NCBI RefSeq assembly: GCF_023101145.1
Contig: NZ_CP073714.1
Coordinates: forward strand, 4,030,001-4,094,000
Length of the DNA stretch: 64,000 bases
DNA from: Paenibacillus pabuli
GTDB lineage: Bacteria; Bacillota; Bacilli; Paenibacillales; Paenibacillaceae
Direction of reading: 5' to 3'
Shown in pieces: positions 1-9,224 of the stretch. Numbering within the stretch: the first letter of the stretch is position 1; each line of letters starts with the position of its first letter. The position numbers and the translations under genes are program-made. The notes below the pieces were generated by a model. That model ran no database searches. It was not told the origin of the DNA and worked only from the letters and a program-made list of their open reading frames with translations.

Positions 1-697
1 CAATCCCCGCTTCCACTAGAGAACTTAGCCTTGCAGGTTCATCTCCTTCATACACATATGTAGGTATAAATCCAGCCGATTTGCAAATAGAATCCACCAA
101 ATCGCGAGTACCGTAGCCTCTTTTTACCCCAACAAAAGATTCATCCCTTAGCTCAGTCAAAGATATGCTGTTTCGGTCAGCAAGCCGATGCCCTTTGGGA
201 ATAGCTACAAGAATCGGGTCGATGAACATGATTTGACATTCAATGTCTTCCCCTCGTATAGGAGGTGAGGACAAGCAAAAATCAACCTCTCCTCTATGAA
301 GAAGCGTAACCATTTCCTGCGTGGTGAGCATTTGCACATGAAATTGGATATCAGGTCGCTTGTTCCGAAACTCTCGAAGGATCTGAGGCAATGTGCTTGC
401 GGTGGTCACCGCCAATTCGAGTGTGCCATGTTCTGCGCTGGATAAATCGCTAATCTCCTGCTTCCCCTGTTCTAATTCAAACAACGCCCTTTCTGCACGG
501 AAAAAGAATCTGCTTCCAAACTCATTCAATCGCAGTTTCCTCCCTACTCGATCGAATAACGGGACCCCCAAATCCTCTTCCAAGCGCCCAATCGTTTTGC
601 TTAGTGATGATTGAGTGACATGCAGACTTCGTGCTGCTTCGGTCATATGTTCCAAACGAGCTACCTCGAGAAAATATTTCAGTTGAAGAAGTTCCAT
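1..697 (-). CDS. LysR family transcriptional regulator (3' end outside window)
   Basis: About 232 residues are visible. The N-terminus has the LysR winged helix-turn-helix (ELLQLKYFLEVARLEHMTEAA, then SLHVTQSSLSKTIG). The last visible residues, around EGDEPARLSSLVEAGIG, match the effector-binding domain of the family, so roughly 60 C-terminal residues lie beyond base 1. The start is the ATG at 697, placed by a GGAGGATG ribosome binding site. The gene diverges from the MFS transporter at 813, and LysR proteins usually control such a divergent neighbour. The effector cannot be told from sequence. Confidence 0.93.
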   Translation of the reverse strand, partial: MELLQLKYFLEVARLEHMTEAARSLHVTQSSLSKTIGRLEEDLGVPLFDRVGRKLRLNEFGSRFFFRAERALFELEQGKQEISDLSSAEHGTLELAVTTASTLPQILREFRNKRPDIQFHVQMLTTQEMVTLLHRGEVDFCLSSPPIRGEDIECQIMFIDPILVAIPKGHRLADRNSISLTELRDESFVGVKRGYGTRDLVDSICKSAGFIPTYVYEGDEPARLSSLVEAGI

Positions 698-812
698 TTT
701 ACATCCTCCACTCATTCCTTTAAGTCAATGAAATCATAACATGAAATGCATTGGAATAAATAAATGATTTCAAGTACGATGATGACACTAATATACAGAG
801 TGGGGGATTGAA

Positions 813-2201
813 ATGAGTATTCGTAGTAGGTGGTTGATGATTTCCGTTGGACTAGGGATTCTATTGAACCCTTTGAATTCTTCAATGATTTCAGTTGCTA
901 TTCCAAGGCTGCAAAATGTGTTCGATCTCGACTTTACAGTGGTATCTTGGATTATTTTTTCGTTCTACATTGCGAGTGCTATCGCTCAACCGATCATGGG
1001 AAAAGCCAGCGATTTATTCGGTAGGAGGAGGATATTTCTTAGCGGACTTTTTGTATCCTTCGTTGCATCATTATTAGCTCCACTATCCCCAAACTTTGGA
1101 TGGCTCATCGTGTTCCGCATTGTGCAATCCGTCGGAACAAGCATGATGGTTGCGGTTGGAATGGCCATTGTGCGAATTCATATTACGGAGAAACAAGCAA
1201 CTGCACTGTCAATGTTGTCCATATTCTTATCCGGAGCGGCAGCGATTGGCCCCTTTATTGGCGGGGTCATCATTCACTGGTGGGGCTGGCCTGCTATCTT
1301 TTTGGTTAATATTCCTTTCGTGGTAACAAGCTTTTTATTAGCTTGGAAGCATATTCCTAAGGATGATCCGTCTACGACATCCGTTTCTCGCAACATGTCC
1401 TTTCGCAAATGGTTTGAATTGATTGATGCCTCAGGAGTTCTGCTATTCACCGTGGGTCTGGTTGCTCTGCTCGTTGGATTATTGTCCGCAAAATCATCTG
1501 GTCAAATTTCATTTAATAACGTTATCGTCGGACTGATTGGCTTCGTTGGACTTGGAGCTTTCGTGCGGCATGAGTTAAAAGCAAAGGCACCCTTTATACC
1601 TTTACGCACATTCGCTAAATATCCTGCAATGACTTGGATCAATGTCGAATTCATGATCGTTAACCTGCTTTTTTACTCTCTCTTTTTTGGGCTTCCGTCC
1701 TACTTGCAAATCGTACGACATGTCAGCGAGTTTCATACAGGGATGCTCATGCTAAGCTTAGGCTTGTGTTCGCTCGTTGCTTCTCCAATAGCAGGACGCT
1801 GGATCGATAAATCAGGACCCGGGCCAGCATTGCTTATATCCGGAATGCTGATGACATTTGGGTCCGTGTGGATCGTAACACTGGATCAGACTTCACCGGT
1901 TATCAGTGTGTGTCTGGCTTTAGCTGCATTCGGTATTAGCAACGGGTTAAACAGTGTTGCTATGCAAGCAGCCTTATTCAGAAGTTCACCAAAAGAAATT
2001 ATAGGTGTAGCATCTGGAATATTCAATACATCAAGATACCTGGGAACCATCCTCTCTTCTTTGCTGATTAGCATTGTAATGGGAGATAACTTCAGCTTCG
2101 AAGGATTTCGAATACTGGGGATGATCCTCACGTTAATAGCATTGTCATTGGTATTCATAAATTGGCGGCACAAGGAGACAGGGCAGTTGCATGAGTCCTA
2201 G
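813..2201 (+). CDS. MFS drug:proton antiporter, DHA2/EmrB-like
   Basis: This 462-residue polytopic membrane protein begins with a hydrophobic segment, followed by the MFS motif GKASDLFGRRRIF at about residues 63-75 and the antiporter-like stretch around GPFIGG at about 147-152. Length and pattern fit the 14-helix EmrB/QacA branch of exporters that use the proton gradient. The start follows a GTGGGGG site. It is divergent from a LysR regulator and probably induced through it. The substrate is unknown; multidrug or antibiotic export is the family-based guess. Confidence 0.9.
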   Translation: MSIRSRWLMISVGLGILLNPLNSSMISVAIPRLQNVFDLDFTVVSWIIFSFYIASAIAQPIMGKASDLFGRRRIFLSGLFVSFVASLLAPLSPNFGWLIVFRIVQSVGTSMMVAVGMAIVRIHITEKQATALSMLSIFLSGAAAIGPFIGGVIIHWWGWPAIFLVNIPFVVTSFLLAWKHIPKDDPSTTSVSRNMSFRKWFELIDASGVLLFTVGLVALLVGLLSAKSSGQISFNNVIVGLIGFVGLGAFVRHELKAKAPFIPLRTFAKYPAMTWINVEFMIVNLLFYSLFFGLPSYLQIVRHVSEFHTGMLMLSLGLCSLVASPIAGRWIDKSGPGPALLISGMLMTFGSVWIVTLDQTSPVISVCLALAAFGISNGLNSVAMQAALFRSSPKEIIGVASGIFNTSRYLGTILSSLLISIVMGDNFSFEGFRILGMILTLIALSLVFINWRHKETGQLHES

Positions 2202-2245
2202 TTATCTGACAGATTAAAATTATCCTTCGTTACCTCAACATAAAG

Positions 2246-2274
2246 CGGCAGCTGATCATGAAAATCGGCTGCCG
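2246..2274 (+). terminator. Weak stem-loop after the MFS gene
   Basis: CGGCAGC and GCTGCCG form a 7-bp stem with a 15-nt loop, 45 bases after the stop codon. The T-run is poor, so this is only a possible intrinsic terminator. The 404-base gap 2202-2605 otherwise holds a CCGTTAG repeat (2292-2312), the terminator at 2556-2586 and AT-rich sequence in which I see no gene. Confidence 0.4.
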
Positions 2275-2291
2275 TAATTTCTTGTTGAGCT

Positions 2292-2312
2292 AACGTTTCC
2301 CGTTAGTTTAAT
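2292..2312. repeat. Dispersed repeat family 2 (CCGTTAGTTTAAT), copy 1
   Basis: The motif CCCGTTAGTTTAAT, preceded here by AACGTTT, recurs with small changes at 21681, 23520, 31034, 31091, 31227 and 57801, always between genes. Its function is unknown. Confidence 0.5.
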
Positions 2313-2555
2313 CTTTACATTTGGTTAAATTGAACACCACCGAATTCAGCAAACTCGCAGAGTGGTGAAAAGAAGTCTTTGTTGTCTTCACCATAATACT
2401 CTATAATAATTATCGCATTTTAAGATAGCGTAAGTATCATAGATACCAATTTTCGAAAGGAAGAATCACCATAAGGAATGGAACATCCTGCCATAAATTC
2501 AGCCTACCCTCTCCATCCATCTGAACAATTGATACATCCGTTGTATAGTTGAACA

Positions 2556-2586
2556 AAAGCAGCCGATCACAGGGATCAACTGCTTT
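2556..2586 (-). terminator. Intrinsic terminator for the YjbR-family gene
   Basis: AAAGCAG-CCGATC pairs with GATC-AA-CTGCTTT, and a T-rich tail follows on the minus strand. It lies 20 bases after the stop of the gene at 2606-2947. Confidence 0.6.
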
Positions 2587-2605
2587 CTTGGTATTTCCTA
2601 ATAAG

Positions 2606-2947
2606 TTATTTTTTCACTTTACGTTTGGGTTTCGTCAGGTCAAAACTATGTTTTACCATATCGTGAAGGTCATCCTCCGATAGGTCTCCATCTAAGATAA
2701 CGGTATTCCAATGCTCTTTACTCATATGATATCCCGGCTTAACTTCTTCAAATGCGTTTCGAAGGAATTCAGAACGATCAGGATCACATTTCAAGTTTAC
2801 GCAAAGATGAGCATCTTTTTCAAATATTAATGCAAAGATCTTCTCGTTTCCTTTGTGGCGTATGGCTGTCCAACCGTCTCCAAAAGGATGATCCTCATAG
2901 GAGGCTGGATAAGACAAACAGTATTCTACGATTTCTTCTAATTTCAT
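2606..2947 (-). CDS. MmcQ/YjbR family protein
   Basis: This 113-residue protein has the YjbR/CyaY-fold signature: an N-terminal helix, then YPASYEDHPFGDGW, a strand with IFALI and HLCVNLKCDP, and PGYHMSKEHWNTV in the second half. YjbR-type proteins have a double-wing DNA-binding-like fold but no settled biochemical role. Length is normal for the family. The start ATG follows a GGAGAAAATC-type site. rarA starts upstream on the same strand and ends 27 bases before this gene, so the two may be cotranscribed. A terminator follows at 2556. Confidence 0.85.
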   Translation of the reverse strand: MKLEEIVEYCLSYPASYEDHPFGDGWTAIRHKGNEKIFALIFEKDAHLCVNLKCDPDRSEFLRNAFEEVKPGYHMSKEHWNTVILDGDLSEDDLHDMVKHSFDLTKPKRKVKK

Positions 2948-2974
2948 TTTGATTTTCTCCTATTTACAAAGTTA

Positions 2975-4300
2975 TCAATTTTGATTGTTGTTCTGCTTGT
3001 GCCATGCTGAAATTTCTTCCATCCTTTGTTTAATTTTAAATTCAGACCCCTGTGTTGTCGGATGGTAATATTCGCGTCCGATCAGGGAATCGGGCATAGT
3101 CTGCATCGTTGTTAGCTTTTCTTCTGTGTCATGGGCGTACTGATACCCTTTACCGTAGTTTAGCTCTTTCATAAGCTTCGTTGGAGCGTTCCGAAGCTGC
3201 AAAGGAACAGGTTCACTCATGGAGTGTAAGGCGTCTTTTTTCGCATAGCGGTAGGCCAAGTAAGCTGAATTTGATTTAGGAGCCAGGGTCAGATAAATAA
3301 CGGCTTGTGTTAGATGAACATCACACTCTGGCATTCCTATAAATTGACATGCTTGAAACACCGAAACAGTAATTTCCAATGCCCTATTGTCTGCCAAACC
3401 TACGTCCTCACTTGCAAACCTAACCAGCCTTCGAGCGATAAATAAAGGATCTTCACCTGATTCCAACATTCGTGACAACCAATAAATAGATGCATTTACA
3501 TCACTATTTCGCATGGATTTATGCAATGCAGAAATGATATTGTAGTGTTCTTCTCCATCTTTGTCATACAATAGTGATTTTCGATGAATAATTTGAAGCA
3601 GCCCTTCTTTGCTAATTAGAATAGCTTGATCTTGTTTCTCTCCATTTAGTACAGCCATTTCTAAGGTGTTTAATGCCACCCTTGCGTCGCCATTTGAATA
3701 CTCTGCGATAGCAGAAAGTACACCCTCTTCAAAACCGATCTTTTGATCTCCGTATCCTTTAGGATCGAAAATCGCTTTTTCTAGTAATTCAACAATATCT
3801 TCACTGCTTAATTGATGAAGGACAAATACTTTACTCCGAGATAGTAAGGCAGAGTTAACTTCGAATGATGGATTTTCAGTTGTCGCACCGATGAGAATGA
3901 TGCTTCCTTTTTCCACATATGGAAGAAAAGCATCCTGTTGTGCCTTATTAAAGCGATGAATTTCATCGATGAATAAAAGGGTCTTCTCCCCTAGCTGCCT
4001 GTTCCCCTCAGCTTCCTTCATTACATTCCTGATATCTTTAATACCACTAGTTACAGCACTAAAATCAATAAACTTAGACTTGGTTTGATTGGCAATAATT
4101 TTAGCTAGTGTTGTTTTGCCAACACCTGGAGGACCCCAAAATATCATAGAAGACACTTGATCATTTTTAATCATATCTTGCAGAACTTTTCCAGGGCCAA
4201 GTAAATGTTTTTGTCCTATAAAGTCTTCCAATGATTGAGGACGCACACGATTAGCCAACGGTCGATCATGTTCATTATCAAATAATGTTCCTTGTATCAC
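2975..4300 (-). CDS. rarA: Replication-associated recombination protein A (RarA/MgsA) AAA ATPase
   Basis: This 441-residue AAA+ ATPase acts at stalled replication forks. Walker A is GPPGVGKT at about residues 56-63, Walker B LLFIDE at 108-113, and sensor 1 lies near GATTENPS at 138-145. The C-terminal part carries the RarA tetramerisation signatures (LARRLVRFASEDVGLAD, YQYAHD). I place the start at the GTG at 4300 because AAGGGAGTGATACT precedes it and the protein then begins with the family-like RPLANRVRP region. An in-frame ATG at 4402 would add 34 residues with no homology to the family. Confidence 0.93.
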   Translation of the reverse strand: MIQGTLFDNEHDRPLANRVRPQSLEDFIGQKHLLGPGKVLQDMIKNDQVSSMIFWGPPGVGKTTLAKIIANQTKSKFIDFSAVTSGIKDIRNVMKEAEGNRQLGEKTLLFIDEIHRFNKAQQDAFLPYVEKGSIILIGATTENPSFEVNSALLSRSKVFVLHQLSSEDIVELLEKAIFDPKGYGDQKIGFEEGVLSAIAEYSNGDARVALNTLEMAVLNGEKQDQAILISKEGLLQIIHRKSLLYDKDGEEHYNIISALHKSMRNSDVNASIYWLSRMLESGEDPLFIARRLVRFASEDVGLADNRALEITVSVFQACQFIGMPECDVHLTQAVIYLTLAPKSNSAYLAYRYAKKDALHSMSEPVPLQLRNAPTKLMKELNYGKGYQYAHDTEEKLTTMQTMPDSLIGREYYHPTTQGSEFKIKQRMEEISAWHKQNNNQN

Positions 4301-4418
4301 AGTATCACTCCCTTTTGAACAACAAATGTGTGTCCTTAAAACTCTTGTAATGGTTATACCAAGTTCTTTTAGAGGTGTTCCCCATTCATGTACTTTAGGC
4401 ATAATTAAAAATATATAA

Positions 4419-5303
4419 TTAAAGGTTCTGCTTTCGGAATTCTACAGGCGTAAAGCCAGTTTCCCGTTTAAAAAATTTACTAAAGTGAGTCGTTTCTTGG
4501 AAGTTAAGCATTTCTGCAATGTCGCTAATCAAGTAATCTGTATGCATTAACAAACGTTTAGCTTCGAGACTAATTCGAGCTGATATGAAAGCTTTAGCAC
4601 TTATTCCAACAGCTTCGACTGTAACCCGAGTTAGAGTTTTTTCTGTGCAATTTAAAAGGGCAGCATAGTCACTAACATGATTTAATCTGGCATAATTTTT
4701 CTCCACTAATTCTTGAAACTTTAAAAACTTTTGTGAGACCTGAGAAGTAGAAGGGAGTTTTTTTTGTTTTTGAATGATGTTAAGCCAAGCTACAAATGCG
4801 TAAAGCTGAAACCGTAACAATATATGAACTTCTTCTTTTGCTACTTGAATTAAGGAGTCTTGAACCATTTGCTCTATCAAAGTGTTTGCTCGCTGCAGCT
4901 CTGTATTATTTAGAGTTAAACCCTTAGAGGTTCTGCCTATATCAAACGTTAAATTCAGTTCGCTCAACGTAAGTGAAGTAGGAAGAAGGAATTCCTCACG
5001 GAAAAGAATAACCCATCCGTCCCAGTTCTCATCGTGTCCAAAATTATGGACTTGTCCAGGTGTTACTGCTATCAATGTTCCCTCCTTACAAGGGATGGGC
5101 TCAAAATCGATCCATTGAGTACAAATTCCTTCGGTGACACAAATGAGCATATAAAACTCATAACGATAAGTGGTTTTCATACCTTCCTCTGGTGTTCGCT
5201 CTTTGAGGGAAGATACGCTAAAAATCTCCAGATCATATGGGTAAGAGAACACTGGTTTATATATAAGAGGTCTTATTTTATTTTCCTGTTTGAATGAATC
5301 CAA
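4419..5303 (-). CDS. AraC family transcriptional regulator
   Basis: This 294-residue regulator has an N-terminal cupin-like sensor domain (PGQVHNFG at about 82-89) and a C-terminal AraC/XylS double helix-turn-helix at about 190-294. The second helix-turn-helix ends with the characteristic ETTHFSKFFKRETGFTPVEFR. The start is a TTG at 5303, preceded at 12 nt by GAGGAGG; no closer start codon exists in frame. No metabolic gene is adjacent in an obvious operon, so the target is unknown. It ends 118 bases before the rarA start. Confidence 0.9.
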   Translation of the reverse strand: MDSFKQENKIRPLIYKPVFSYPYDLEIFSVSSLKERTPEEGMKTTYRYEFYMLICVTEGICTQWIDFEPIPCKEGTLIAVTPGQVHNFGHDENWDGWVILFREEFLLPTSLTLSELNLTFDIGRTSKGLTLNNTELQRANTLIEQMVQDSLIQVAKEEVHILLRFQLYAFVAWLNIIQKQKKLPSTSQVSQKFLKFQELVEKNYARLNHVSDYAALLNCTEKTLTRVTVEAVGISAKAFISARISLEAKRLLMHTDYLISDIAEMLNFQETTHFSKFFKRETGFTPVEFRKQNL

Positions 5304-5486
5304 CGATTACACTAACCTCCTCTAAAAAACATCAAAAAATCGAAATGTCCGAAAAATATCATTAAATATCCCTTTATTGCCTTCATTAGATCTAATCAAT
5401 GACCTAAAATGATCATATCACAATTTTAGAACGAAACAAACTGGTAGTGGGTCGAGGTAACATATTATCCTAATGTGCATTACATT

Positions 5487-5905
5487 ATGACATACTTGAG
5501 CTGGGCATGTTTTTCGAATATCATGAGCGAACTTTTTCCCTTTAGATATCCCATGGACGTTGAGACTGCTATTTTCGGTGGAATCGCTACCAACATATGG
5601 ACATGGTCGGGCATCATGTGACCTTCTATAATCTCTACTCCTTTGTACTTACACAAACGTTTGAAGATTTCAATTAAATCTTTTCTTACTTGATTATAGA
5701 TTTCTTTCCGTCAATACTTCGGGGTAAGCACAATGTGGTATTTACACATCCACTTTGTGTGAGCTAGGCTGAAGCTCTTGGTTGCCATAGATGACCATTT
5801 CTTTCTTTTGAGCCTGAACATCTCAATTTTATTGGAATGGTCTTGGTGGTCAAACCCTCGATCCCTCCACCCGCATAGCGGGTGGTTTTTTGTTTCGCGC
5901 GTTTC
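5487..5905 (-). mobile_element. IS200-family (IS605 superfamily) remnant, copy 1
   Basis: The minus strand encodes a Y1-transposase remnant starting at 5788 (MATKSFSLAHTKW, CKYHIVLTPKY), then a TGA stop, then the HUH-type motif HMMPDHVHML and IPPKIAVSTSMGYLKGKS. It breaks off at AQLKY around 5490, so the C-terminal third with the catalytic tyrosine is missing. Upstream, CCACCCGC-ATA-GCGGGTGG (5867-5885) looks like the subterminal hairpin such elements use for recognition. The premature stop and truncation make it inactive. Confidence 0.85.
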
Positions 5906-5930
5906 ACGCACTCAACTGGCTAAAGCCATA

Positions 5931-5986
5931 ATAAAAAAGCCGCTAAAATAGCGACTTCAATGGGAATATGTTCTTGTCCCTCGACA
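5931..5986. repeat. Dispersed repeat family 1, copy A (hairpin plus ATGTTCTTG core)
   Basis: An A-run and the hairpin CGCTA-AAA-TAGCG are followed by the shared 19-mer ATGTTCTTGTCCCTCGACA (5968-5986). The same order of parts occurs at 37804-37864. Read on the minus strand the hairpin is followed by a T-run, so it could terminate transcripts. Confidence 0.75.
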
Positions 5987-6125
5987 TCTCATTTTAATGA
6001 CTTCTTTCCATGGAGGAACACTGATTTCTTCACACCCCTTCCCTGCTATACCAAACCATGCACCGAAGAAATTTCTACTAAATTGAGTAAGTAATTTTTC
6101 AAGAATCCACAATATGATTCTTTTA

Positions 6126-6335
6126 TCAACGCAATTGTGCATCTTTATTTGATAATTCACAAGGCATATGCATAGGGGAAAATCGCTGGGAAATCAGACA
6201 TGTCATCCTCTTTGTCACTTCATTTAATGATTTGGAGATTGCTTTCGTTGAGTTATTCTTCTGCCTATTTCGCTTGAACTGCCTGTCTAAACGCTGTTCA
6301 GAATACTTTATAATTGTTCTCAACAATGCTTTCAT
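6126..6335 (-). CDS. Possible decayed small gene, no family recognised
   Basis: A basic 69-residue frame (KYSEQRLDRQFKRNRQK) runs to 6126, and an overlapping frame continues to about 5990 (ILEKLLTQFSRNFFGAWFG). The two together could be a single frameshifted gene. There is no convincing ribosome binding site and I recognise no family. This is all I see between the repeat at 5931 and the DsbA-like gene. Confidence 0.2.
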   Translation of the reverse strand: MKALLRTIIKYSEQRLDRQFKRNRQKNNSTKAISKSLNEVTKRMTCLISQRFSPMHMPCELSNKDAQLR

Positions 6336-6370
6336 GATATCTCTGTCTTACAAATGCTTATTGGCTTTAC

Positions 6371-7003
6371 TTATTGAGATGCTTGGTTAAGAGCATTTAT
6401 AAATACCTCTGTTGGTTGTGCGCCGGATACCGCGTATTTTCTATCAATGACAAAGAAAGGTGCTCCTGTGATCCCTAATTGTTTTGCTGTAGCTTCATCT
6501 GAACGCACTTCGCTAGCATACTTGGAGGGATCATGGAGAATTGCCATTGACTCATCTCTGTTCATTCCAACTGATTCTGCCATATCTGCTAAAGTATCAT
6601 GATCGCTAATTAGCTTAGTGTCCGTGTAATAAGAATAGAACAGCTTCTCTGCTAATTCCTGATCTTTACCCACAGATTTGGCATATTGGGTTAAACGATG
6701 CGCATCAAACGTATTGGTGGGCTTTATTTGGTCGATATTATACACGAGACCCATCATTGCTGCTTGTTGTTCAAGTTCAGCATGTGCCTTTTTCGCTTGC
6801 TCGATACTCATACCATGTTTCTCAGAAAGTATTTGATGCATACTTTTGCCTGAGTACATGGATGTTTGCGGATTAAGTTCAAAGCTTCTATATTCAATGA
6901 CCACTTCATTTGGATGAGCGAATTGCTCTAGTGCAGACTCTAATCGTCGTTTACCAATATAACAAAATGGACAAACATAGTCCGACCATATCTCGATTTT
7001 CAT
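6371..7003 (-). CDS. DsbA family (FrnE-like) thiol oxidoreductase
   Basis: This 210-residue thioredoxin-fold protein has the CPFC redox motif at residues 11-14 (WSDYVCPFCYIGKRR), a helical insertion, and the cis-proline loop GITGAPFFV near residue 175. No signal peptide is seen, so it is probably cytoplasmic, as FrnE-type members are. The start ATG at 7003 follows GAAGGAGG; an upstream in-frame start at 7027 lies before this site. It is the last gene of an apparent three-gene operon with NmrA-like and SDR oxidoreductases, facing a TetR gene, which suggests a role in thiol or electrophile stress. Confidence 0.9.
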   Translation of the reverse strand: MKIEIWSDYVCPFCYIGKRRLESALEQFAHPNEVVIEYRSFELNPQTSMYSGKSMHQILSEKHGMSIEQAKKAHAELEQQAAMMGLVYNIDQIKPTNTFDAHRLTQYAKSVGKDQELAEKLFYSYYTDTKLISDHDTLADMAESVGMNRDESMAILHDPSKYASEVRSDEATAKQLGITGAPFFVIDRKYAVSGAQPTEVFINALNQASQ

Positions 7004-7057
7004 TTTGAATCCTCCTTCACTAACCACTAATAAATAAATACTACATTTTTATTGAGC

Positions 7058-7702
7058 TTATTTGTTATAAATAATAGGCATTTTTCTAATCAATTGGTTG
7101 TCACGAGCGGCAGAGTACATGAATTTGGCAACATTTTCCCTGGAAACAGATAATTTAGCCGATTGATCTCCGAATGAATAGTCATAAGACTGCCCTGTGT
7201 ATTTAACATTGGGGTTAATAATTCGAACGACTGTCCAATCCAGATTCGATTCCTTAATCATTCCTTCCATTTTCTTCATTTCTGCATAACCGTTTGGAAG
7301 AAGAATTTTGGCTAATACACCTGGAAGTATCGTGGACATGTTTTTCTTATCGTCATCTGATTGCAAAGCTGGCGTCGCAAGTGTAATGAACCTTTTTTTG
7401 TTATGTTTCTTCATAGCCTTAATTATCAGTTCGTGTCCGTCAGCAATCGGCGTGCCTTTAAGCTTTCGTGACATATCGGAGGCTGGCCCCAACGTGCTGA
7501 TTACGACATCGGATTCGGCAACGGCCTTTTCGATGGTTGAAATATCTGAAAGTTCCCCTTGTACAAGGCTCAAATTTGGATGTTTGAGGCTTATTTTTTG
7601 GGGGGTTCTAACGTATGACGTAACGAAATCTCCGTGATCTAAAGCTAATTGTGTTACAAGCTGTCCAATTGCGCCACTTGCACCAAAAACAGTGATATTC
7701 AT
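7058..7702 (-). CDS. NAD(P)-binding atypical SDR (NmrA/YwnB-like)
   Basis: This 214-residue protein starts with the dinucleotide-binding motif GASGAIGQLV at about residues 7-16 and continues as an atypical short-chain dehydrogenase fold (VVISTLGPASDMS, LDWTVVRIINPN). Such proteins act as NAD(P)H sensors or small reductases. The ATG at 7702 is the likely start, because the in-frame TTG at 7726 lies inside the AAGGAG site. It is 39 bases after the SDR stop and 55 bases before the DsbA-like start, so it is probably in the same operon. Confidence 0.85.
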   Translation of the reverse strand: MNITVFGASGAIGQLVTQLALDHGDFVTSYVRTPQKISLKHPNLSLVQGELSDISTIEKAVAESDVVISTLGPASDMSRKLKGTPIADGHELIIKAMKKHNKKRFITLATPALQSDDDKKNMSTILPGVLAKILLPNGYAEMKKMEGMIKESNLDWTVVRIINPNVKYTGQSYDYSFGDQSAKLSVSRENVAKFMYSAARDNQLIRKMPIIYNK

Positions 7703-7741
7703 ATTCTCTTCTTGTATCTCCTTCAAAATAAATTATTCAAC

Positions 7742-8401
7742 TTACACTTTATCTTCAGTTATAAACTCTTCTACTCTGTCTCTTTTGGTGTACATGTCGT
7801 ACCAAATATCAGCGATTTTATCCTGAACTCCTGAATTCGGCTGCATCCAAATTCCGATCGAAAGGTGACCTGCATAAACCCCTTTGTCAGCTAGTTCGCT
7901 GTTCAAATTAAAGATATAATTACGAAGTCCTGAAATTGCAATTCCGACATTGCCCATCATCGGTACCGGGTGAATTGCAGCACCTCCAGTTGTAAATAAT
8001 AGGGCACCGCTTTGCTTATCCAACATATCCGGTAACACTTGTCGAACACTCGATAAAGCACCTAAAACATTATATTGAAATTGGTATAACGCATTTTCTT
8101 CAGTTACATCTAGTGTTGGCGCTACTGTGTCAAAGCTCGGCGTTGGACTGTATTCAAGAACATCAATAAATCCGTATTTTTCTTTAATAGCAGCAAATGC
8201 CATCTCAATTTGTTCTTTATTTAATATGTCCGCTTGAAATGAAGCAGCTTCGATTCCCAATTGTTCTAATTCAATAACCAGTTGGTTCAACTTTTCTTCA
8301 TTTCGTGCAATAAGCGCTACGCGGAATCCATTTTGTCCGAATTTCTTTGCAATGGACATTCCTAAACCTGCTCCTGCTCCAACAATCGCTATCGTTTTCA
8401 T
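7742..8401 (-). CDS. SDR-fold NAD(P)-binding protein lacking the usual catalytic Tyr/Lys
   Basis: This 219-residue protein has a clear Rossmann N-terminus (GAGAGLGMSIAKKFG) and SDR-like spacing, but the region where YxxxK should stand reads GGAAIHPVPMMGNVGIAISG, with no tyrosine or lysine at the expected places. It is also slightly short for a classical SDR. It may be a non-catalytic or unusual member. It is the first gene of the SDR-NmrA-DsbA operon, diverges from the TetR gene at 8600, and its upstream region holds the palindrome at 8440-8474. Confidence 0.8.
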   Translation of the reverse strand: MKTIAIVGAGAGLGMSIAKKFGQNGFRVALIARNEEKLNQLVIELEQLGIEAASFQADILNKEQIEMAFAAIKEKYGFIDVLEYSPTPSFDTVAPTLDVTEENALYQFQYNVLGALSSVRQVLPDMLDKQSGALLFTTGGAAIHPVPMMGNVGIAISGLRNYIFNLNSELADKGVYAGHLSIGIWMQPNSGVQDKIADIWYDMYTKRDRVEEFITEDKV

Positions 8402-8439
8402 TTAAAAATCTCCCCTTTAATTAGAGTTAATTATCAACA

Positions 8440-8474
8440 AGATAAATAATGGTCAACGTGTTGTATATTTATCT
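8440..8474. promoter_or_regulatory. Palindromic operator AGATAAATA-N17-TATTTATCT, copy 1
   Basis: Perfect 9-bp inverted arms are separated by 17 bases between the divergent SDR operon and the TetR gene. The same arms with the same N17 spacing occur at 22730-22764 in front of a close TetR paralogue, which strongly suggests a TetR binding site. Confidence 0.75.
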
Positions 8475-8599
8475 TTTGTTTATTATGATGAATAAAAGGT
8501 CAGCATTCAATGTTTAATAATTTTGATTTTGAGAGATAAAATACAGTTTCAACTTAAATGTCGTATATCTAACAAAAAAAGTTAAGGGAATGAGCCATA

Positions 8600-9193
8600 A
8601 TGAACAAAAAAACCGATTTGCGTATCCTTCGCTCCAAACATTCGATAAAAAAGGCGTTTATAGAACTTCTCAATGAAAAGGGATATGAGGGGATTACGAT
8701 CCAAGATATAGCCGATAAGGCGATGATTAACCGAAATACCTTTTACCTTCATTATCAGAACAAACCCGATTTGTTGAACATATCTATGGACGAATTATTA
8801 GAAGAATTAAATAGTACACTCAAGCTTTGTTCGAGCAGCAAATCTCCTATAAGCGGCTCTATGCTTGAACAACTAATGCAAACCATACTGGAGAAAATTA
8901 AGGACAATATTCCCTTTTACAAAGCATTGTTACTGGATGAGAATAGAATCTATGGTTTTCAATCAAAAATGGAGGAAATTATAAAAAACACAGTGGAAGA
9001 TGGCTTGGATGATATTCCCCTGAAGATTTCAAAGGAATTATTACTTCAATATATCGCATCTACTTTTATGGGCATTGTAATATGGTGGGTTAAAAATGAT
9101 TTTTCGTATACTCCGAGTGAACTCGCCTCTCAATTCGGAAAAATTCTAACTCATGGACACTTAACAGCTGCAGGTATTCCAATCAACGATTAG
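8600..9193 (+). CDS. TetR family regulator (paralogue of the one at 22892)
   Basis: This 197-residue regulator has a TetR helix-turn-helix at about residues 10-55 (ITIQDIADKAMINRNTFYLHY) and a C-terminal TetR_C-type domain with FMGIVIWWVKND. It is closely similar over its whole length to the TetR at 22892, most strongly in the DNA-binding domain. It probably represses the divergent SDR-NmrA-DsbA operon and itself through the palindrome at 8440. The ribosome binding site before ATG 8600 (AAGGGAATGAGCC) is moderate. A strong terminator follows. Confidence 0.92.
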   Translation: MNKKTDLRILRSKHSIKKAFIELLNEKGYEGITIQDIADKAMINRNTFYLHYQNKPDLLNISMDELLEELNSTLKLCSSSKSPISGSMLEQLMQTILEKIKDNIPFYKALLLDENRIYGFQSKMEEIIKNTVEDGLDDIPLKISKELLLQYIASTFMGIVIWWVKNDFSYTPSELASQFGKILTHGHLTAAGIPIND

Positions 9194-9224
9194 AGTGATC
9201 ATGGTTACGTAGCTGAGGAGACAT

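Noticed and set aside
2975..4402. Longer rarA beginning at ATG 4402
   Set aside because: The extra 34 residues are not family-like, and a good ribosome binding site stands before the GTG at 4300.
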